From assembly GCA_030544235.1 (NCBI GenBank), contig CM060470.1, positions 31,174,809 to 31,238,808 of the forward strand: a stretch of 64,000 nt of DNA, written 5' to 3'. Source of the DNA: Lepturacanthus savala (taxonomy: Eukaryota; Chordata; Actinopteri; Scombriformes; Trichiuridae). The notes beneath the pieces were generated by a model. The model was not told where the DNA came from and did no database searches. It saw nothing but the letters and a program-made list of their open reading frames with translations. Shown here in pieces: positions 46,291 through 59,923 of the stretch. The position numbers were made by a program, and so were the translations under genes. Position 1 is the first letter of the stretch; every line of letters starts with the position of its first letter.

Positions 46291-47926
46291 GGTAGATGGA
46301 TGCAGGTGCAATCCAGAAGAAACAGTTTCTATAGCAACACAATGCCCCCCATCCTTTGTCTCTGTATGTCTTTGCTCATAGTACAGTAAGGGATAGGACA
46401 TAGGACAGTATCTTAATGTGGATTAGAGAAACAGGCCATTTAATGTTGCAGTAGAAAAACTTCACCTGTGACTATGAGTAAAACTATATATAGACATAAT
46501 TTAATGAAACGTAGCCTTCTGTGAATACCTCCATAGCTATAGTGAAAAATCATAAAAGAATATGCAGTTATATTATCTCTTGTCACAGTGAACCAAGGAA
46601 AATGTGCTTAGATGTTTACAGTGAGGTGTGTCTTTATGTAGTGGTGAGCCGTTTGACATGTAGCAATAATCAGGTTAAGTATTTGCCAGCTGTTTTTTAA
46701 ATTCTAAGTGTTTTATATAATTTGCAGCCAGTTGTTTGTGTTTATTTGTTTTAATATTGGTTATTTAATTGCCTTCTGGGCTAAGTGCCTGCTTCTGATT
46801 TTCATGTGTCTACTGTAAAGTGGTGAAGTGTTGTGGTTGCGAGTTGTACCGTTAGCCACCTTTTATGTTTTTTTTCATAAATGTTCATTTGTATCTGTCA
46901 TTGCACTTGCACACATGGCTTGTTGGCTTGTGTCTTTCTTATTTCAGGGCCTCAAGTTGTGGGGCAGGATCAGAGAATCTGGGTAGAAAGCCTGGAGAAT
47001 AGGTATTTAAATCAACACACAGATGTGTTAGAAAGACTGAAATCATTTGAGGACAGTAGAAAAGGTTGTTTCAAGAATGTTTTGTTTTAGTGTATTTGAT
47101 AACATGACTATACTGTATTTTAGTTACGCTTTCCTGGGCTTAATAATAGTCTTGAATGGAAAAGGGTTGTTAGTGTGTTGAATTTCATTGTGCTTGGTAT
47201 AGCAAAATAATACTGTAATATTCTCAGAAAACCAATCGAATCATAATGGGCCTCATTTATTTATCTAACGTAAAAATAATCATGTGTGTGTGTACCGGTA
47301 TATGTATAGTGGGTTAATAATGGTGACATAACTATGTAACTATGTTCTCATAAGCTCAGTGACTGTCCAGTGACCAACTGTCCCTGTTGCGTTCACCTGC
47401 AGGCTACAGAATGGCAGCAGGGTTTCAGAGGTCTCTGTTTGTTAAGCTTGGTCTAGTGTGTTGGACATTGGCTCCTCTACTCACCACACACTAATGGTGT
47501 TATGATGACAACCCTGCCGAACTGAGCAGATGAGGTTTTATCTTCTTCATCTTTTTTTTTTGAAATTCAGTGATCAATAACAAGACAGCCTGTCTTGTCT
47601 TGGTGTGCAGACTCCTATCGTTGGAGCACAGAGTTGCATAATTAATTCTGACACTGTGCTTGACACTGTTTTGGCTAGGTGTCACAGTGGGATCCAGCCT
47701 TAGAATATATGGCTCTGACCTAAAATATACACAAAAAAAATTTTAAATACTCTACGTGCATGATAAATCATACCACTGTAAATGTACATATGTATTATGA
47801 ACTTGATATAGGTATTGCAATACAAGATTTGGTCCTTCTGACTGACATATACATTGGCATTATATTACTAATACTAAAACATCAGGTTGTAGTATTTATA
47901 GTAGCTGGAGGCAGAACTTTAGTCCA
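46291..47926 (+). other. cckbr 3' UTR and downstream flank
   Basis: No perfect AATAAA was found close to the stop codon; variants such as CATAAA at about 46876 could serve. The 3' end is therefore undefined. No second gene is seen. Confidence 0.45.
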
Positions 47927-48133
47927 CTGGTTCCCATCCTGGGGGTCAGGCCCCTCCAAAGGGTCAGCGGATAACCTGAGGGGTCATGAGATGAAACCAT
48001 GTGCGAAGATCAATCGAAGATCAAAAATCGCTAGTTGGAGCAGCTGTTAACAACTCAAGGAAATAGGAAATGTGACACTGACTACATGTTCCTTTTTGTG
48101 AAACACAAAAAGACAAAAGTTTGTAAACCACTG
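47927..48133. repeat. Short hAT-like MITE relic
   Basis: CCACTGGTTCCCATCCTGGG and GGGTCAGGCCCCTCCAAAGG at the left and TTTGTAAACCACTG at the right resemble short fish elements with imperfect CAGTGGTT ends. No clear target duplication. Confidence 0.5.
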
Positions 48134-48674
48134 ATATCTGCTGTTATATTAACCATTGTGCTAAATCATCATGTTAGTAACTAGTCAGATAGAATATGAT
48201 GAATCAGACTTGTAGAGACTAGTAGCAGGTACAATATGTCCCTCTGAAATATAGTGAAGTGAAAGTATAGTCATTTAAAATGGAAATACTGATGTAAAAT
48301 ACAAGTACATCAAAATAGTACTTACAGTACAATACTCTAGTTGTTTATAAGTGGCATTTGGAAAGGGTTTTTCTGTTCTGGATAATAGTGTAAGGTTGAT
48401 TTCCCTGCAGTGTCACAGAGGCTATTTGACGTTATGACTTTCTCTCCTAAGTATCCCACCGTACACACACACACACACCACACACAAACACATGCATGCA
48501 CATATACAGCCCACGGACAATTCCAGCTTATTAAACCAGTTATTACGGGCAAATGCCAATAATTTGTTGCCTTTCCCCTGCACATAATTCATGTTGGCCA
48601 AGTGCATGAGGCTCAGTATCATATGACTGTGATGACAACAATAGCTGGATTTCTAATCAATATATTTCAATCTC

Positions 48675-50850
48675 AATTTTCAATTTTATTTATAGCCCAA
48701 CATCATAACACAGTTGCCTCACTGGGCTTCACAAAATTCAGTCAGTGACCCAGACATCCCCCGTCCTTAGACCCTCCTTCGCGGCAAGGAAAAACTCAAA
48801 GCCCAGTGGTAAAAAGGAGAAACCTCGAGGAGGACCACAGTGAAGGAGAGATCCACTCCCATGGATGGACAGGCTATAGATGAACCAGGACTGACAGACA
48901 TGCATCTGATGATGATTTATCAGTATGTGAGATGTAAAAATGATTCAGTCTGTAGAGAATCAGGGGGGCCTTGATGAGTCGCATCAGGAGTCATCATCAT
49001 TGGGCCTCATGCGGCTGAACTGAAGCAGTAGCCACTCCCAGTAATAAATGTGTAGTGGACGTCGTGCAGGATCACAGCAGCAGCCACAATCCACGAGAAC
49101 CTGGTGGACAATAGAGCACAGAAACTCCGGGGAGTTTCGTTAGTAACATCCAACTGTGGACATGTAAGTCCACAGATGGAGGTGGAGAGAAAGGGAGAGG
49201 GAGAGAGGGAAAGCAGGAGAGAGGGAGAGAGAGAGAGAGAGAGGGAGGGAAAGCGAGAGAGAGGGAGAGGGAGAGAAAACGAGAGACGGAGAGAGAGAGA
49301 GGAGTCCCCCAGCAGTCTAATCCTATGGCAGCATAACTAAGGGATGACCAGAGCCAGCCCTAGCTATAAGCTTTATCAAAAAGGAAAGTCTTGAGTCTAC
49401 TTTTAAAAGTAATAACCATGTCTGCCTCCCGAACTCAGAATGGTAGTTTGTTCCACAGAAGAGGAGCTTGATAGCTGAAGGCTCTGGCTCCCATTCTACT
49501 TTTGGAGACAATAGGAACTACAAGGAGCCCAGCATCCTGAGAGCGCAGTGTTCTAGAGGGGTAGTAAGGTGTTATGAGCTCTTGAGGTGTTATGATGGTG
49601 CCTGACCATGAAGAGTTTTGAATGTAAGTAGAAGAATCTTAAATTCTATTCTAGATTTAATAGGTAGCCAATGTAAGGAGGCCAGAATGGGAGAGATGTG
49701 ATCTCTAATCTTGGTTCCTGTCAGAACCCGTGCAGCAGCATTCTGAATCAGCTGCAGAGTCCTAAGAGACTTATTGGAGCAGCCTGATAACAAAGAGTTA
49801 CAATAGTCCAGCCTGGAAGTAACAAATGCGTGGACTAGTTTTTCTGCATCCGCTTGAGAGACAATGCGTCTGATTTTAGTGATATTACGTAAGTGGAAGA
49901 ATGCAGTCCTCAAAATTTGTTTCATGTGGGCATTAAAGGACAGATCCTTGATCGTTGATGAAAAACAACTCCAAGATTCTTTACAGTGGAGGCCACGGTG
50001 ATCCCATCTAAAGTAACTAATTCTCTAGAAAGAGAGTTTCTGAAGTGTTTGGGTCAAATTACAAGAACTTCAGTTTGTCTGAATTTAACATCAAAAAGTT
50101 GTAGGTCATCCAACTTTTTATATCCTTAAGGCATGTTTGGAGTTTAGTTAGCTGGTTGGTTTCATCAGGTTTGATTGATAAATATAATTGGGTGTCGTAA
50201 GCATAACAATGAAAATTAATGGAGTGATTCCTAATAATGTTCCCTAAAGGAAGCATATATAAACTAAATAGAAGTGGTCCAAGTACAGAACCTTGTGGGA
50301 CTCCATGGCAAACTGGTATGCATGGAGGATTCATCATTGACGTGAACAAATTGAGATTGATCGAAAAAATATGACTTAAACCAGCTTAGGGCGGTTCCTT
50401 TGATGCCAATTTGATGTTCCAGAATGTAAAAGAATTTGATGGTCAATGGTGTCAAATGCAGCACTAAGATCTAACAGGACAAGTACAGAGATAAGTCCTT
50501 TGTCAGATGCCATTAGAAGGTCATTTGTAACTTTAACTAATGCGGTCTCTGTGCTATGATGCACTCTAAATCCTGATTGAAGATCCTCAAATAGACTATT
50601 GTTATAGAGAAAGTCACACAGTTGATTGGCTACAACTTTCTCAAGTATCTTAGACAGAAAGGGAAGGTTTGATATCAGTCTGTAGTTGGCTAAGGCCTCT
50701 GGGTCTAGTATGGGCTTTTTAAGAAGAGGTTTAATTACAGCTACCTTAAAGGACTGAGGAACATAACCTGATAATAAAGATAGATTAATCATATCCAATA
50801 AAGAATGACTAACTAGAGGTAACATCCTTGAGCAGCCTGGTTGGGATGGG
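48675..50850 (-). pseudogene. L2-clade LINE, RT domain and 3' region, degenerate
   Basis: - strand frames give, in order, SFKVAVIKPLLKKPILDP, SGFRVHHSTETALVKV and LLDLSAAFDTIDHQILL (50825-50380), CGVPQGSVLGPLLFSLYML (about 50310-50250), the catalytic box changed to CYAYDTQLY (about 50200), and SRLDYCNSLLSGC with LHWLPIKSRIEFKILLL (49925-49590). The 3' UTR runs to the TTTTATTTATAGCCCAACAT tail near 48690. Frames are shifted several times and the catalytic change alone would stop activity. Confidence 0.82.
49186..49305 (+). repeat. (GA)n / (GAGG)n purine tract within the LINE 3' region
   Basis: A long AG-rich run with GAGAGAGAG and GAGGGAAAG units. Confidence 0.85.
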
Positions 50851-53247
50851 GTCTAAAAGACAGGCTTAGCTGCAGAAATTAAAGTTAATTGATGAAGGTC
50901 GATGAGAGTAAAAAAGTCTAAATACATATTATATATTATATTCCAGTTATGTATAAAAAACAGGATCAGAGTGTCATCTGTGTTAAAATGTCACATTTAT
51001 GCATCTTTTGATCAGAAATTGTGATGACAGAAAATTACTATTATTGGAATTTGATAAATTAATATTTAAATGGCAAGGGACAGGAACAATTTAATTACAT
51101 ACAAATCTATCCTGACCCATACTGACATGTGGTGTTGCCTGGGAATTTATCGATGCAGTATTCAATACTATTTCTACTAAAAATGCATAAAAATACAGTA
51201 CATAGTGATGAACCATGAGAGAATTGTCACTGATGTTTTTGAACATGCTCTACCAACCATGCTGGGTGTGTTCATGGGCAACTCATGTCACTGAAAACTG
51301 TAACTGTGTTTTAATGAGGATATTGCCAAAAAAGAGCATGGATAGCCAATAAGAAATTTCACTTAATACACTTCATACATAATTGAAGAAGAATCCAGCC
51401 ATGCAACTACTTTCAATTTCAGTGACAATTGTACCAACACAACAGAGGTGAATGTTTTATTTGTGCCGCTAAAAGCACAGCAAACTAACAGCTGAAAACC
51501 TCAGAAATATGTTTTTTTTTCTGAGAAACGATGGACCCATTGAACTTTGAGTAAGTTCTAAAATAGCTCATCATTTGTTTTTGGATTTGCATTCTTGGTG
51601 AGAGACTAAATTAGATTAGTGTTATTGTTTTAATATGATTTAGGAGATACTTTTGTTTAAGTGTGTGTAATTATGTCTTTCTAATATCTGCTTATTTTAG
51701 AAGTGTCTCACAAACAGCTTGGATAATTACTATCAGCCTGCTCTCACACAAGTAATCAATCATTTTCAGATTAGACAATAAGGTGGCCTTCATACACTGA
51801 CAAACCTTCACTCATTCTTGTGATTGTAATGGCCCTGACGGCAAGCCTCTCCACAAAGGCTACAACAGCAGCTGCTACTGGTCTTGTTGATTGATTTCTC
51901 ATCCTACCACCCTCCCTCTCCCTGCTCTCGTGTACTCATAACCATGCCTGAAGATGGTATTCTGGGCATTGTGAAGGTCCATATCTCAATGATGTGTCTG
52001 CTGGACCCTCTGGGGCTTTATTGGATTTTCTGCACCAACCCACAGATGTTCAGTTTCCAAAGCCATATCTCAAAAAGTTTGACCGTTTGTTCCATTACAT
52101 GGCTGGCTATTCATTGGCACAAGTGGTGCAGTGGTGCTCAGGGGCAGTTCTGCTGGTGAACGATAAGTGTCCATAGGTGTTGCAGAGGAAGTCTCTAGGG
52201 AAAAACCTGGGTGGTTTGGTCAGATGATTCACTGTGAGCAAAGCTGGTATGACAGGTCAACCTGTGACAAATACATTCAATAGCATAAAGATACTTAATG
52301 GGAAGTACTACATTTGCTTATCTGAACGGCAAATTAAACTCTCCATCTGGATGTTTCCAGAAGCCTCTTGTACTGTGTATTTGTGTAGTGATGTTCTGTA
52401 AAGGAAAGTGCTGATTTTGTGTTTCAGTGATATGTGGTGTGTAAAGTCTCTAAGCAGCTTGTCCTGTCATATGGGGAGAACAGGGATGAAAGTTTACAGA
52501 AGCATACACGCCATATTTAGGTGTACTCGAATGGTCACAGTTGCCAGGCCACCATTGCCTTAAGTGTGTTTTGACTGTACAGTATCTGCATTACTATGTG
52601 AGCATGTGTGTCATGTATTTACATGTCTCAGCGAATATAAATGCGTCACGAGAATTGAACCATTTGACAGTGTTTGTTCCTTTGTTCATGAAAAAAATAT
52701 GGGTAACAGCATCCACACTTTAATACTGGCATAATAAGCATCTGCTTGACATTCTTCTGTGACTGTTGTCCTTACTGAAACAGTTTCAAAGTGATTCTAT
52801 ATGGCTTTCTTGGCTACTATCCATGATCTCACCATCTGTCTTTGCTGCTGTGACGCTATATGGCCTTAGGTGTTTATTTGTGGTTTGGAATGTGTCGTTC
52901 TCTGTTCTGGCTTATTCTCTAGATGGAGGAGTTTCAACAGGTTTGCCTTGCTTGCAACAGGGCAGATTCATTGCTATTATGATTGTTGTTATGGCTACTA
53001 TTCATTGTTTCTGACTTGGCAAGCAAAGATGTGCTATCTTGTGACATGGGGGTCATCTGGTTAATATTTGTATATTCTAAGTCTGGAAAATGTGTGTGCA
53101 CAAAAAAAAGAACCAGAGATTTGGTGCATTTGTTCTTCGTGTTTTCTGCTGTCCATTTTGGTTTACTACTCTGGTGATCCTTATATCTGGAATATCACGT
53201 TTGTTTCTCTATGTTTGTTTCTTCCTCTCTGACTGTCTACAGGTCTA

Positions 53248-53249
<2 letters not shown>
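50851..53249. other. Intergenic stretch without recognised gene or element
   Basis: Short frames only, with no splice-linked exon series or terminal repeats. Confidence 0.5.
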
Positions 53250-53294
<45 letters not shown>

Positions 53295-53312
53295 CGCACA
53301 CACACACACACA
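53250..53312. repeat. (CT)n-(CA)n compound microsatellite
   Basis: TCTCTCTC followed by CACACACA, with single interruptions (ACGCA). Confidence 0.9.
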
Positions 53313-56039
53313 TGTATGTACCTGGGTGACTATCCAGCTGGTAGAACTATGCTTTTGCTTTTTGTGTATTATTTAATACAAATAAAATCAAACCTCTATG
53401 ACATCATATCTCTTACTGGATATTTTCATGAAATTGAAACTACTTCATGATCCATTTTCTTGAACAGAGGAGCAACACATTAATGCAGTCATATCTCATC
53501 TGACTCAACAGAGGTATGTACATAGTGCAAGCTGAATATATTTTCGAGAGTATGGTTTCAATGGATGACTATTGTTTATGGGAGTACTTGTTATCAATAC
53601 TGCTAAAAAAACACCTAGCTAATTCATGAAAGGATGACAATTCAACCCAGGATGAGGGATTTTCATCATTCTTACTTACAAATAATGACACAAAACCATT
53701 TGGCTCCAGGTGTATATAGCAACAGTTTTCACGTGTGCTGCTGTCACTGGTGTCAAACACAAAAGGTGCAGCCTTGTGTTTGTATGGCAGGTTGTGCTGA
53801 TTCCTAAGTAGCAGCTACTCTCATCATCTCATCTTAGAACATTAACTACTGATATTTTCAAAATAATGAAAACTCAAGCTGTGATTTAACACCAGTGCAT
53901 TTGAGGTATTGCTTATGTAACATTCGCCATTACCTTCTTCAATCACCTCAGCGCAGTCCACTTATAGAATGTCAGAATGTGGTTGTTGTTGGTAGAAGAT
54001 AAATGTCTGTCATAGTAGACATGCATCATGATATAATATTAAACTTTATAATACTAACTAAAACCAGATGATCAGAATACACTAGTTAAATAAATCAATT
54101 TGAAAGAGAAACACTGATTGGCTAGAGGTCACCAGGAAGCATGAAAAAGTAGTTCTGAGATATAATCTGAGGCATCTGGTGTAATGAGCAAAATCTCAAA
54201 AAGGATTTTTTGTTTTACAAATTTGTCGATAATGTAGAAACTTTAAAAATGTGTGAATCATATTTCATACATACATGGTAGCCAGCTTTAACTAGAATTA
54301 GGAAAGAACATGTAATGAAGAGAGAGCCCATAATGCCCATAATATGGTAATCTGTTAGAATTCTTTGGTGAGGGCTGACTCTTAAGACCTTGATGCAGTC
54401 ATATACAGGTGAATCAGTGCTCATATTGATGCCTTGCACATAAAATGATCTTACCACACAAACAAATAAGCTCACACTCAGACATATACAGTAGTATCAT
54501 TGATGCATTTGGCAAAATGTCCTATGCTACATGCAGGCAAAGAAAGTATTGTACCTAATATAGACTGCATACTGTAGCTCCCTTTGCAGAAATATAATTG
54601 ATGAAGACATCAACCAGGTGTAATGTTTTGAGCTACTTGCATGGGTTCCGGTCACATGATATGTTCTTCTTTACATTAATGACAAAATTCATGAAAAAAC
54701 ACAATATAACAATTACATAGTAACTAGTCAACATACCAAAAAATGTATAGAGCTGAGAAAAGAAGAAAAATAAAGATCCAACCTGTGATACAAGTCTAAA
54801 GAGTTAGTGCAGAACAATTCTTAGTATTTTATAATTCTCACAAAATTAGCTCAGTTACATCCTCTTTGCTTAGTGTGTGAGGATTTTGATACACATATGC
54901 ACATAAATTGCTGTAAGTTTGTCAAGGGGTTATTATAGGTCTGAATGAGGCTTAATTAAGCCTTAATTTAGTTATTCAAAACAACTGTCCATAATTTTGT
55001 GAGAAAGAGGCTAAAGAGCAATCACCTCATTGAACCCGGTGTGGCCCATGGAGCATGTTATTGGAGATAAATAATCACTCCCTCTAATCACTCTGTGAGC
55101 TGAAGAAGCATCAGTTCTTAATGACAGATGAACTCAATAAAGACTGCAAACAGACCTTGGAAACCAGGGTGTTAATGTAATCAGGCTACACTAAAGCTAA
55201 CCCTTACAGCAGAGAAGGTAAAAAAAACACCAATGTTATAGTGAAATATACAAGAAAATGTCAGCTTGTGGGATCGAGGTGTTGATATCAGAGGTGGAGG
55301 CCAGAAAAAATAATCAATGTATCATTGTTTTTTTACATTTTCAGTTGAGAAATGGGCATGACGAGTCTATGTTGATCATTTTATTTGTCTAAATTATTAT
55401 TACATTGTTTAATGTTAGTTTTGAAATGCCATGGGGAGGCTTTGACACACATAAACAATAATAATAATTATAATAAATAATACCTTTTTTTTTTACTAAA
55501 ACGGCACTTTGAGCATGAAGGGGCAAAGTGGCAGGTGCTCAAGCAACCACTGCCCCCCCACCCCCCCTACAAGGCAACATAACTGAAAGCAACCCACATC
55601 ACTCTGACACAGCAGTCTCCAGTACCCAGCGATACAGACAACAAGACACACCCCAAGAACAAATAAAAGACATACAAAGCTTTAGGGGGAGTGTTTCTGT
55701 TAGTGCACTTTGTTTTTGAACAGCACAACTAATTTCATGTTCTGTAGTAGATCCTTGCAACTTAGTAACTGACTCATCTTTTGTCATGGAAAAAAAATGA
55801 TTTGACAGCATGGTCAAAAATTAGAACATTATTAGTCATTCAGCTCGAAATGAAGGTTCTTCTCAGCTGTGCTGCTCACAGTATAATTGTAGGATCAGTA
55901 CAAATGGGACATCATTGTACATGAACAAGCTTTCCAATGATATAGGATAAAATGGTAATAGTACAAATTTCCAAACCATTGCCTTTTTGCAATTTGAGAG
56001 CTTTAATGTGGAGATCTTTTTTGGAAATAGGCTATAATT
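53313..56039. other. Intergenic AT-rich stretch before the modular repeat block
   Basis: Poly-T and ATAATAATAA tracts near 55450-55495 and a C-rich tract at 55550-55570. No gene seen. Confidence 0.5.
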
Positions 56040-56297
56040 AGGGCCCGAGCGGCGACTGCGCAGCAGTCCGCGAAGGACCTATTGGAACTGCTTCGTTTCT
56101 TATTAGGGCCCGAGCGGCGACTGCGCAAGCAGTCAGCGAAGGCCCTCTTGGAACTGCTCTGATTCTTTTTAGGGCCCGAGCGGCGACTGCGCAGCAGTCC
56201 GCGAAGGACCTATTGGAACTGCTTCGTTTCTTATTAGGGCCCGAGCGGCGACTGCATAGCAGTCGCGGTACCGCGAGGCCCTATTGTTCTCCAAAAG

Positions 56298-56331
<34 letters not shown>

Positions 56332-56342
56332 TTATTATTATT
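56040..56342 (+). repeat. Four stacked heads (H1-H4) of the GGGCCCGAGCGGCG repeat
   Basis: Heads start at 56040, 56105, 56171 and 56236, each AGGGCCCGAGCGGCGACTGC followed by a self-complementary GCAGTC stretch. H1-H3 (about 65 bp) run on into CTATTGGAACTGCTTCG or a close variant. H4 (107 bp) has GCATAGCAGTCGCGGTACCG and CTATTGTTCTCCAAAAGATT with (ATT)n. Each is followed at its T-rich end by the next head instead of its own body. Confidence 0.9.
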
Positions 56343-56404
56343 AGGGCCCGAGCGGCGACTGCATAGCAGTCGCGGTACCGCGAGGCCCTATTGTTCTCCA
56401 AAAG

Positions 56405-56447
<43 letters not shown>

Positions 56448-58178
56448 TTATTCTTATTCTTTTTTTTCTTTGTCTTCCGCGTCTTTGATTGCCCTTTTGG
56501 GGGCCTGAACATACCTAAAAAGTCCCCATTTTTTCTGGACGCATCAGGCCCGGCGAAAAATTACGTATTTCGTAGGTTTTGAAAATGGGCGGGGCAAAAT
56601 GGCTCAGTAGCGCCCCCTTTTCACTTTCAAAACACCCCCCCCATAGGGGTTAGTTCATCGTATCTTCATGAAACTCGGCACATGTGTTTATCATGCCAAG
56701 ACGCACAAAAAATCCTCTTGACGTCATGGTTAAAGTCAAACAGGAAGTCAGCCATTTTTAATCAAACATCGGCGAAGACGCCGTTTGCAGGCAACGTAAA
56801 TTCACCTACTAGTTAGAAAGAATAGCCTGCAGCAGCGTAAAATTTTGGTTGTAGCATCTAAAAGGCTTGATCATGAAAAATCATTGAAATGGTGAGTTTT
56901 CATGGGAGGGCGTGGCTTCGGCGAGGCCTCAAACTCTGATGTTTCGCCATGAAAAAGGAAGTTGTGTTTTCTCCATGAAAGGAACATCCTAACTGCATGA
57001 AATTGATGGTGTATGATGCTGGTCCCGCCCTGAACACATGTATATGTTTATATTCACGCCATGTCAAACCGCCCCCTGCTGGCAGCAGGAAGTCACTGTC
57101 GTCACGCTTTAATGAATTTCTCAGAGGAAATTATGAATAACCACTTCAAATTGTGTTTCTGGCATGTCAAGACCTTTGTGATGAAATGTGTTTAATACCA
57201 TGAGTTTTCATTGGAGGGCGTGGCCTCGGCGAGGCGGCGAGTTTCCATCCCTCGCCATGTGACATCAACTCATCATAACTTCCACATGCTATATTCTATC
57301 TGCACCAAATCTCTGATGCTTCATAAGGGTCCCGCCCTGAACATATTTATACACTCATATTCACTTACACTCATAGCGCCCCCTATTGGTAGCAGGAAAC
57401 ATCTTTCAAATGTAAAGCCCCATGCTTTATCTTTAACCTAGACTCACAAAATTCAGCACACACATGAAGTAGGTCAAGACAGAAAAAAAGCCTCTTGGAC
57501 CCATAACCTAAGTCCAACAGGAAGTCAGCCATTTTGAATTGAACATCAACAGAAACGCTGTTTGCAGACATAATATCAGGGTTTATCAGCAGCAACTTCA
57601 AACTTTGACTGTGACATCTAAAGACGTTGATGATGATAAGTTTTTGAAATGTTGGCTCTACAGTTTACGGCGTGACCACGGTGACGCCTCAAATCCTGAT
57701 GTATCGCCATGAAAAAGGAAGTGGCGATTTCTCCAGGAAATGAGCATACAATCTGGATGAAATTGATTGTGTATGATAGTAGTCCCGCACTAAACATGTG
57801 TATATGTTCATATTCACATCACGTAAGACCGCCCCCTGCTGGCAACAGGAAGTCACTGTCGTGACGCTTTAATAAATTTCTCCTAGAGAATAACCTGCAA
57901 CCGCTTCAAATCGTGTCTCTAACATCTCAAGAACTTTGTTATGAGAAAGTTTACAAACTGTGACAATTCAGTAATGGGTGTTAGTGTTGCGAGACAGCGA
58001 ATTACGCTGCCTCTCCCTCAGACAGGGACTTGAGATAGTTTCAACATATTGCCTCAAAATCAATGATCGCCCCGACACAAAGCAAACACACATGCTCTGA
58101 CTTGCCCATACCCCAACTCGCCCATACCCCGACCGCCCATACCCCGCGAGGGCCCTTCAATGCTGCTTGCAGCACTAG
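56343..58178 (+). mobile_element. Complete type I modular repeat (H5 + body B1)
   Basis: 1836 bp from AGGGCCCGAGC to the CTAG after GCTGCTTGCAGCA. Order: head with hairpin, (ATT)n, CTTCCGCGTCTTTGATTGCC, modules carrying GCGCCCCCT and CAGGAAGTCAGCCATTTT, a short minisatellite of CCCATACCCCGA units (58106-58147), then GCGAGGGCCC and the terminal hairpin. There is no convincing protein frame, so it is non-autonomous or of unknown mechanism. TTATT lies on both sides. Confidence 0.8.
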
Positions 58179-59923
58179 TTATTCTTTTTTTTCTTTTTCT
58201 TCCGCGTCTTTGATTGCCCTTTTGGAGGCCTGAACATACTTAAAAAGTCCCCATTTTTTCTGGACGCATCAGACCCGGCGAAAAATTACGTATTTCGTAG
58301 GTTTTGAAAATGGGTGGGGCAAAATGGCTCAGTAGCGCCCCCTTTTCACTTTCAAAACACCCCCCCCATAGGGGTTAGTTCATCGTATCTTCACGAAACT
58401 CGGCACACGCGTTTATCATGCCAAGGCGCACAAAAAATCCTCTTGACGTCATGGTGAAAGTCAAACAGGAAGTCGGCCATTTTGAATCAAACATCGGCGA
58501 AGACGCCGTTTGCAGGCAACGTAAATTCACCTACTAGTCAGAGACTATAGCCTGCAGCGGCGTAAAATTTTGGTTGTAGCATCTAAAAGGCTTGATCATG
58601 GAAACTCGTCGAAATGGTGAGTTTTCATGGGAGGGCGTGGCCTCGGCGAGGCCTCAAATTCTGATGTTTCGCCATGAAAAAGGAAGTTGTGTTTTCTCCA
58701 TGAAAGGAACATCCTAAATGCATGAAATTGATGGTGCATGATGCTGGTCCCGCCCTGAACACGTGTATATGTTTATATTCACGCCACGTCAAACCGCCCC
58801 CTGCTGGCAGCAGGAAGTCACTGTCGTCACGCTTTAATGAATTTCTCAGAGGAAATTATGGATAACCACTTCAAATTGTGTTTATGGCATGTCAAGACCT
58901 TTGTGATGAAATGTGTTTAATACCATGAGTTTTCATTGGAGGGCGTGGCCTCGGCGAGGCGGCGAGTTTCCATCCCTCGCCATGTGACATCAACTCATCA
59001 TAACTTCCACATGCTATATTCTATCTGCACCAAATCTCTGATGCTTCATAAGGGTCCCGCCCTGAACATATTTATACACTCATATTCACTCACACTCATA
59101 GCGCCACCTATTGGTAGCAGGAAATAACTTTCAAATGTAAAGCCCCATGCTTTATCTTTAACCTAGACTTACAAAATTCGGCAGACACATGGAGTACTTC
59201 AGGACGGACAAAAAAGCCTCCTGAATCCATATCCTAAGTCCGACAGGAAGTCGGCCATCTTGAATTGAACGTCAGCGATATCGCCGTTTGCAGGCATCAT
59301 ACTTTGACGAACTAGTCCTAGGGATTTATCAGCAGTGACTTCAAATTTTGGCTGTGGCATCTAAAGACGTCAATGATGAAAAAACATTGGAATGGTGGCT
59401 CTAAAGGTTAGGGCGTGGCCTCGGTGAGGCCTCAAATCCTGATGTTTCGCCATGAAAAAGGAAGTTGTGATTTCTCCAGGAAAGGAACATCCTAACTGCA
59501 TGAAATTGATGGTGTATGATGCTGGTCATGCTCTGAACACGTGTACGTGTTTATATACACGCCACGTCAGACCGCCCCCTGCTGGCAGCAGGAAGTCACT
59601 GTTGTCACGCTTTAATGAATTTCTCCTAGAGAATAACCCGCAACCGCTTCAAATCATGTCTCTAACATCTCAAGAACTTTGTTATGAGAAAGTTTTTTAA
59701 ACGGTGACAATTCAGTAATGGGTGTTAGCGTTGGCAGACAGCGAATTACGCTGCCTCTCCCTCAGACAGGGACTTGAGATAGTTTCAACATATTGCCTCA
59801 AAATCAACGATCGCCCCCGACACAAAGCAAACACACATGCTCTGACTCGCCCATACCCCGACTCGCCCGTACCCCGACCGCCCATACCCCGCGAGGGCCC
59901 TTCAATGCTGCTTGCAGCACTAG
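58179..59923 (+). mobile_element. Second type I body (B2), proposed continuation of head H4
   Basis: It starts at TTATTCTTTTTTTTC and is close to B1 throughout, ending in the same GCGAGGGCCC, GCTGCTTGCAGCA, CTAG. With H4 (107 bp) it would be 1852 bp, against 1836 bp for H5+B1, which supports the reading that H5+B1 interrupts it. Confidence 0.75.

Noticed and set aside
56040..56342. Regularly spaced 65-bp repeats that might recall a CRISPR array
   Set aside because: The whole 65-bp head is repeated, there are no unique spacers, and the host is a vertebrate.
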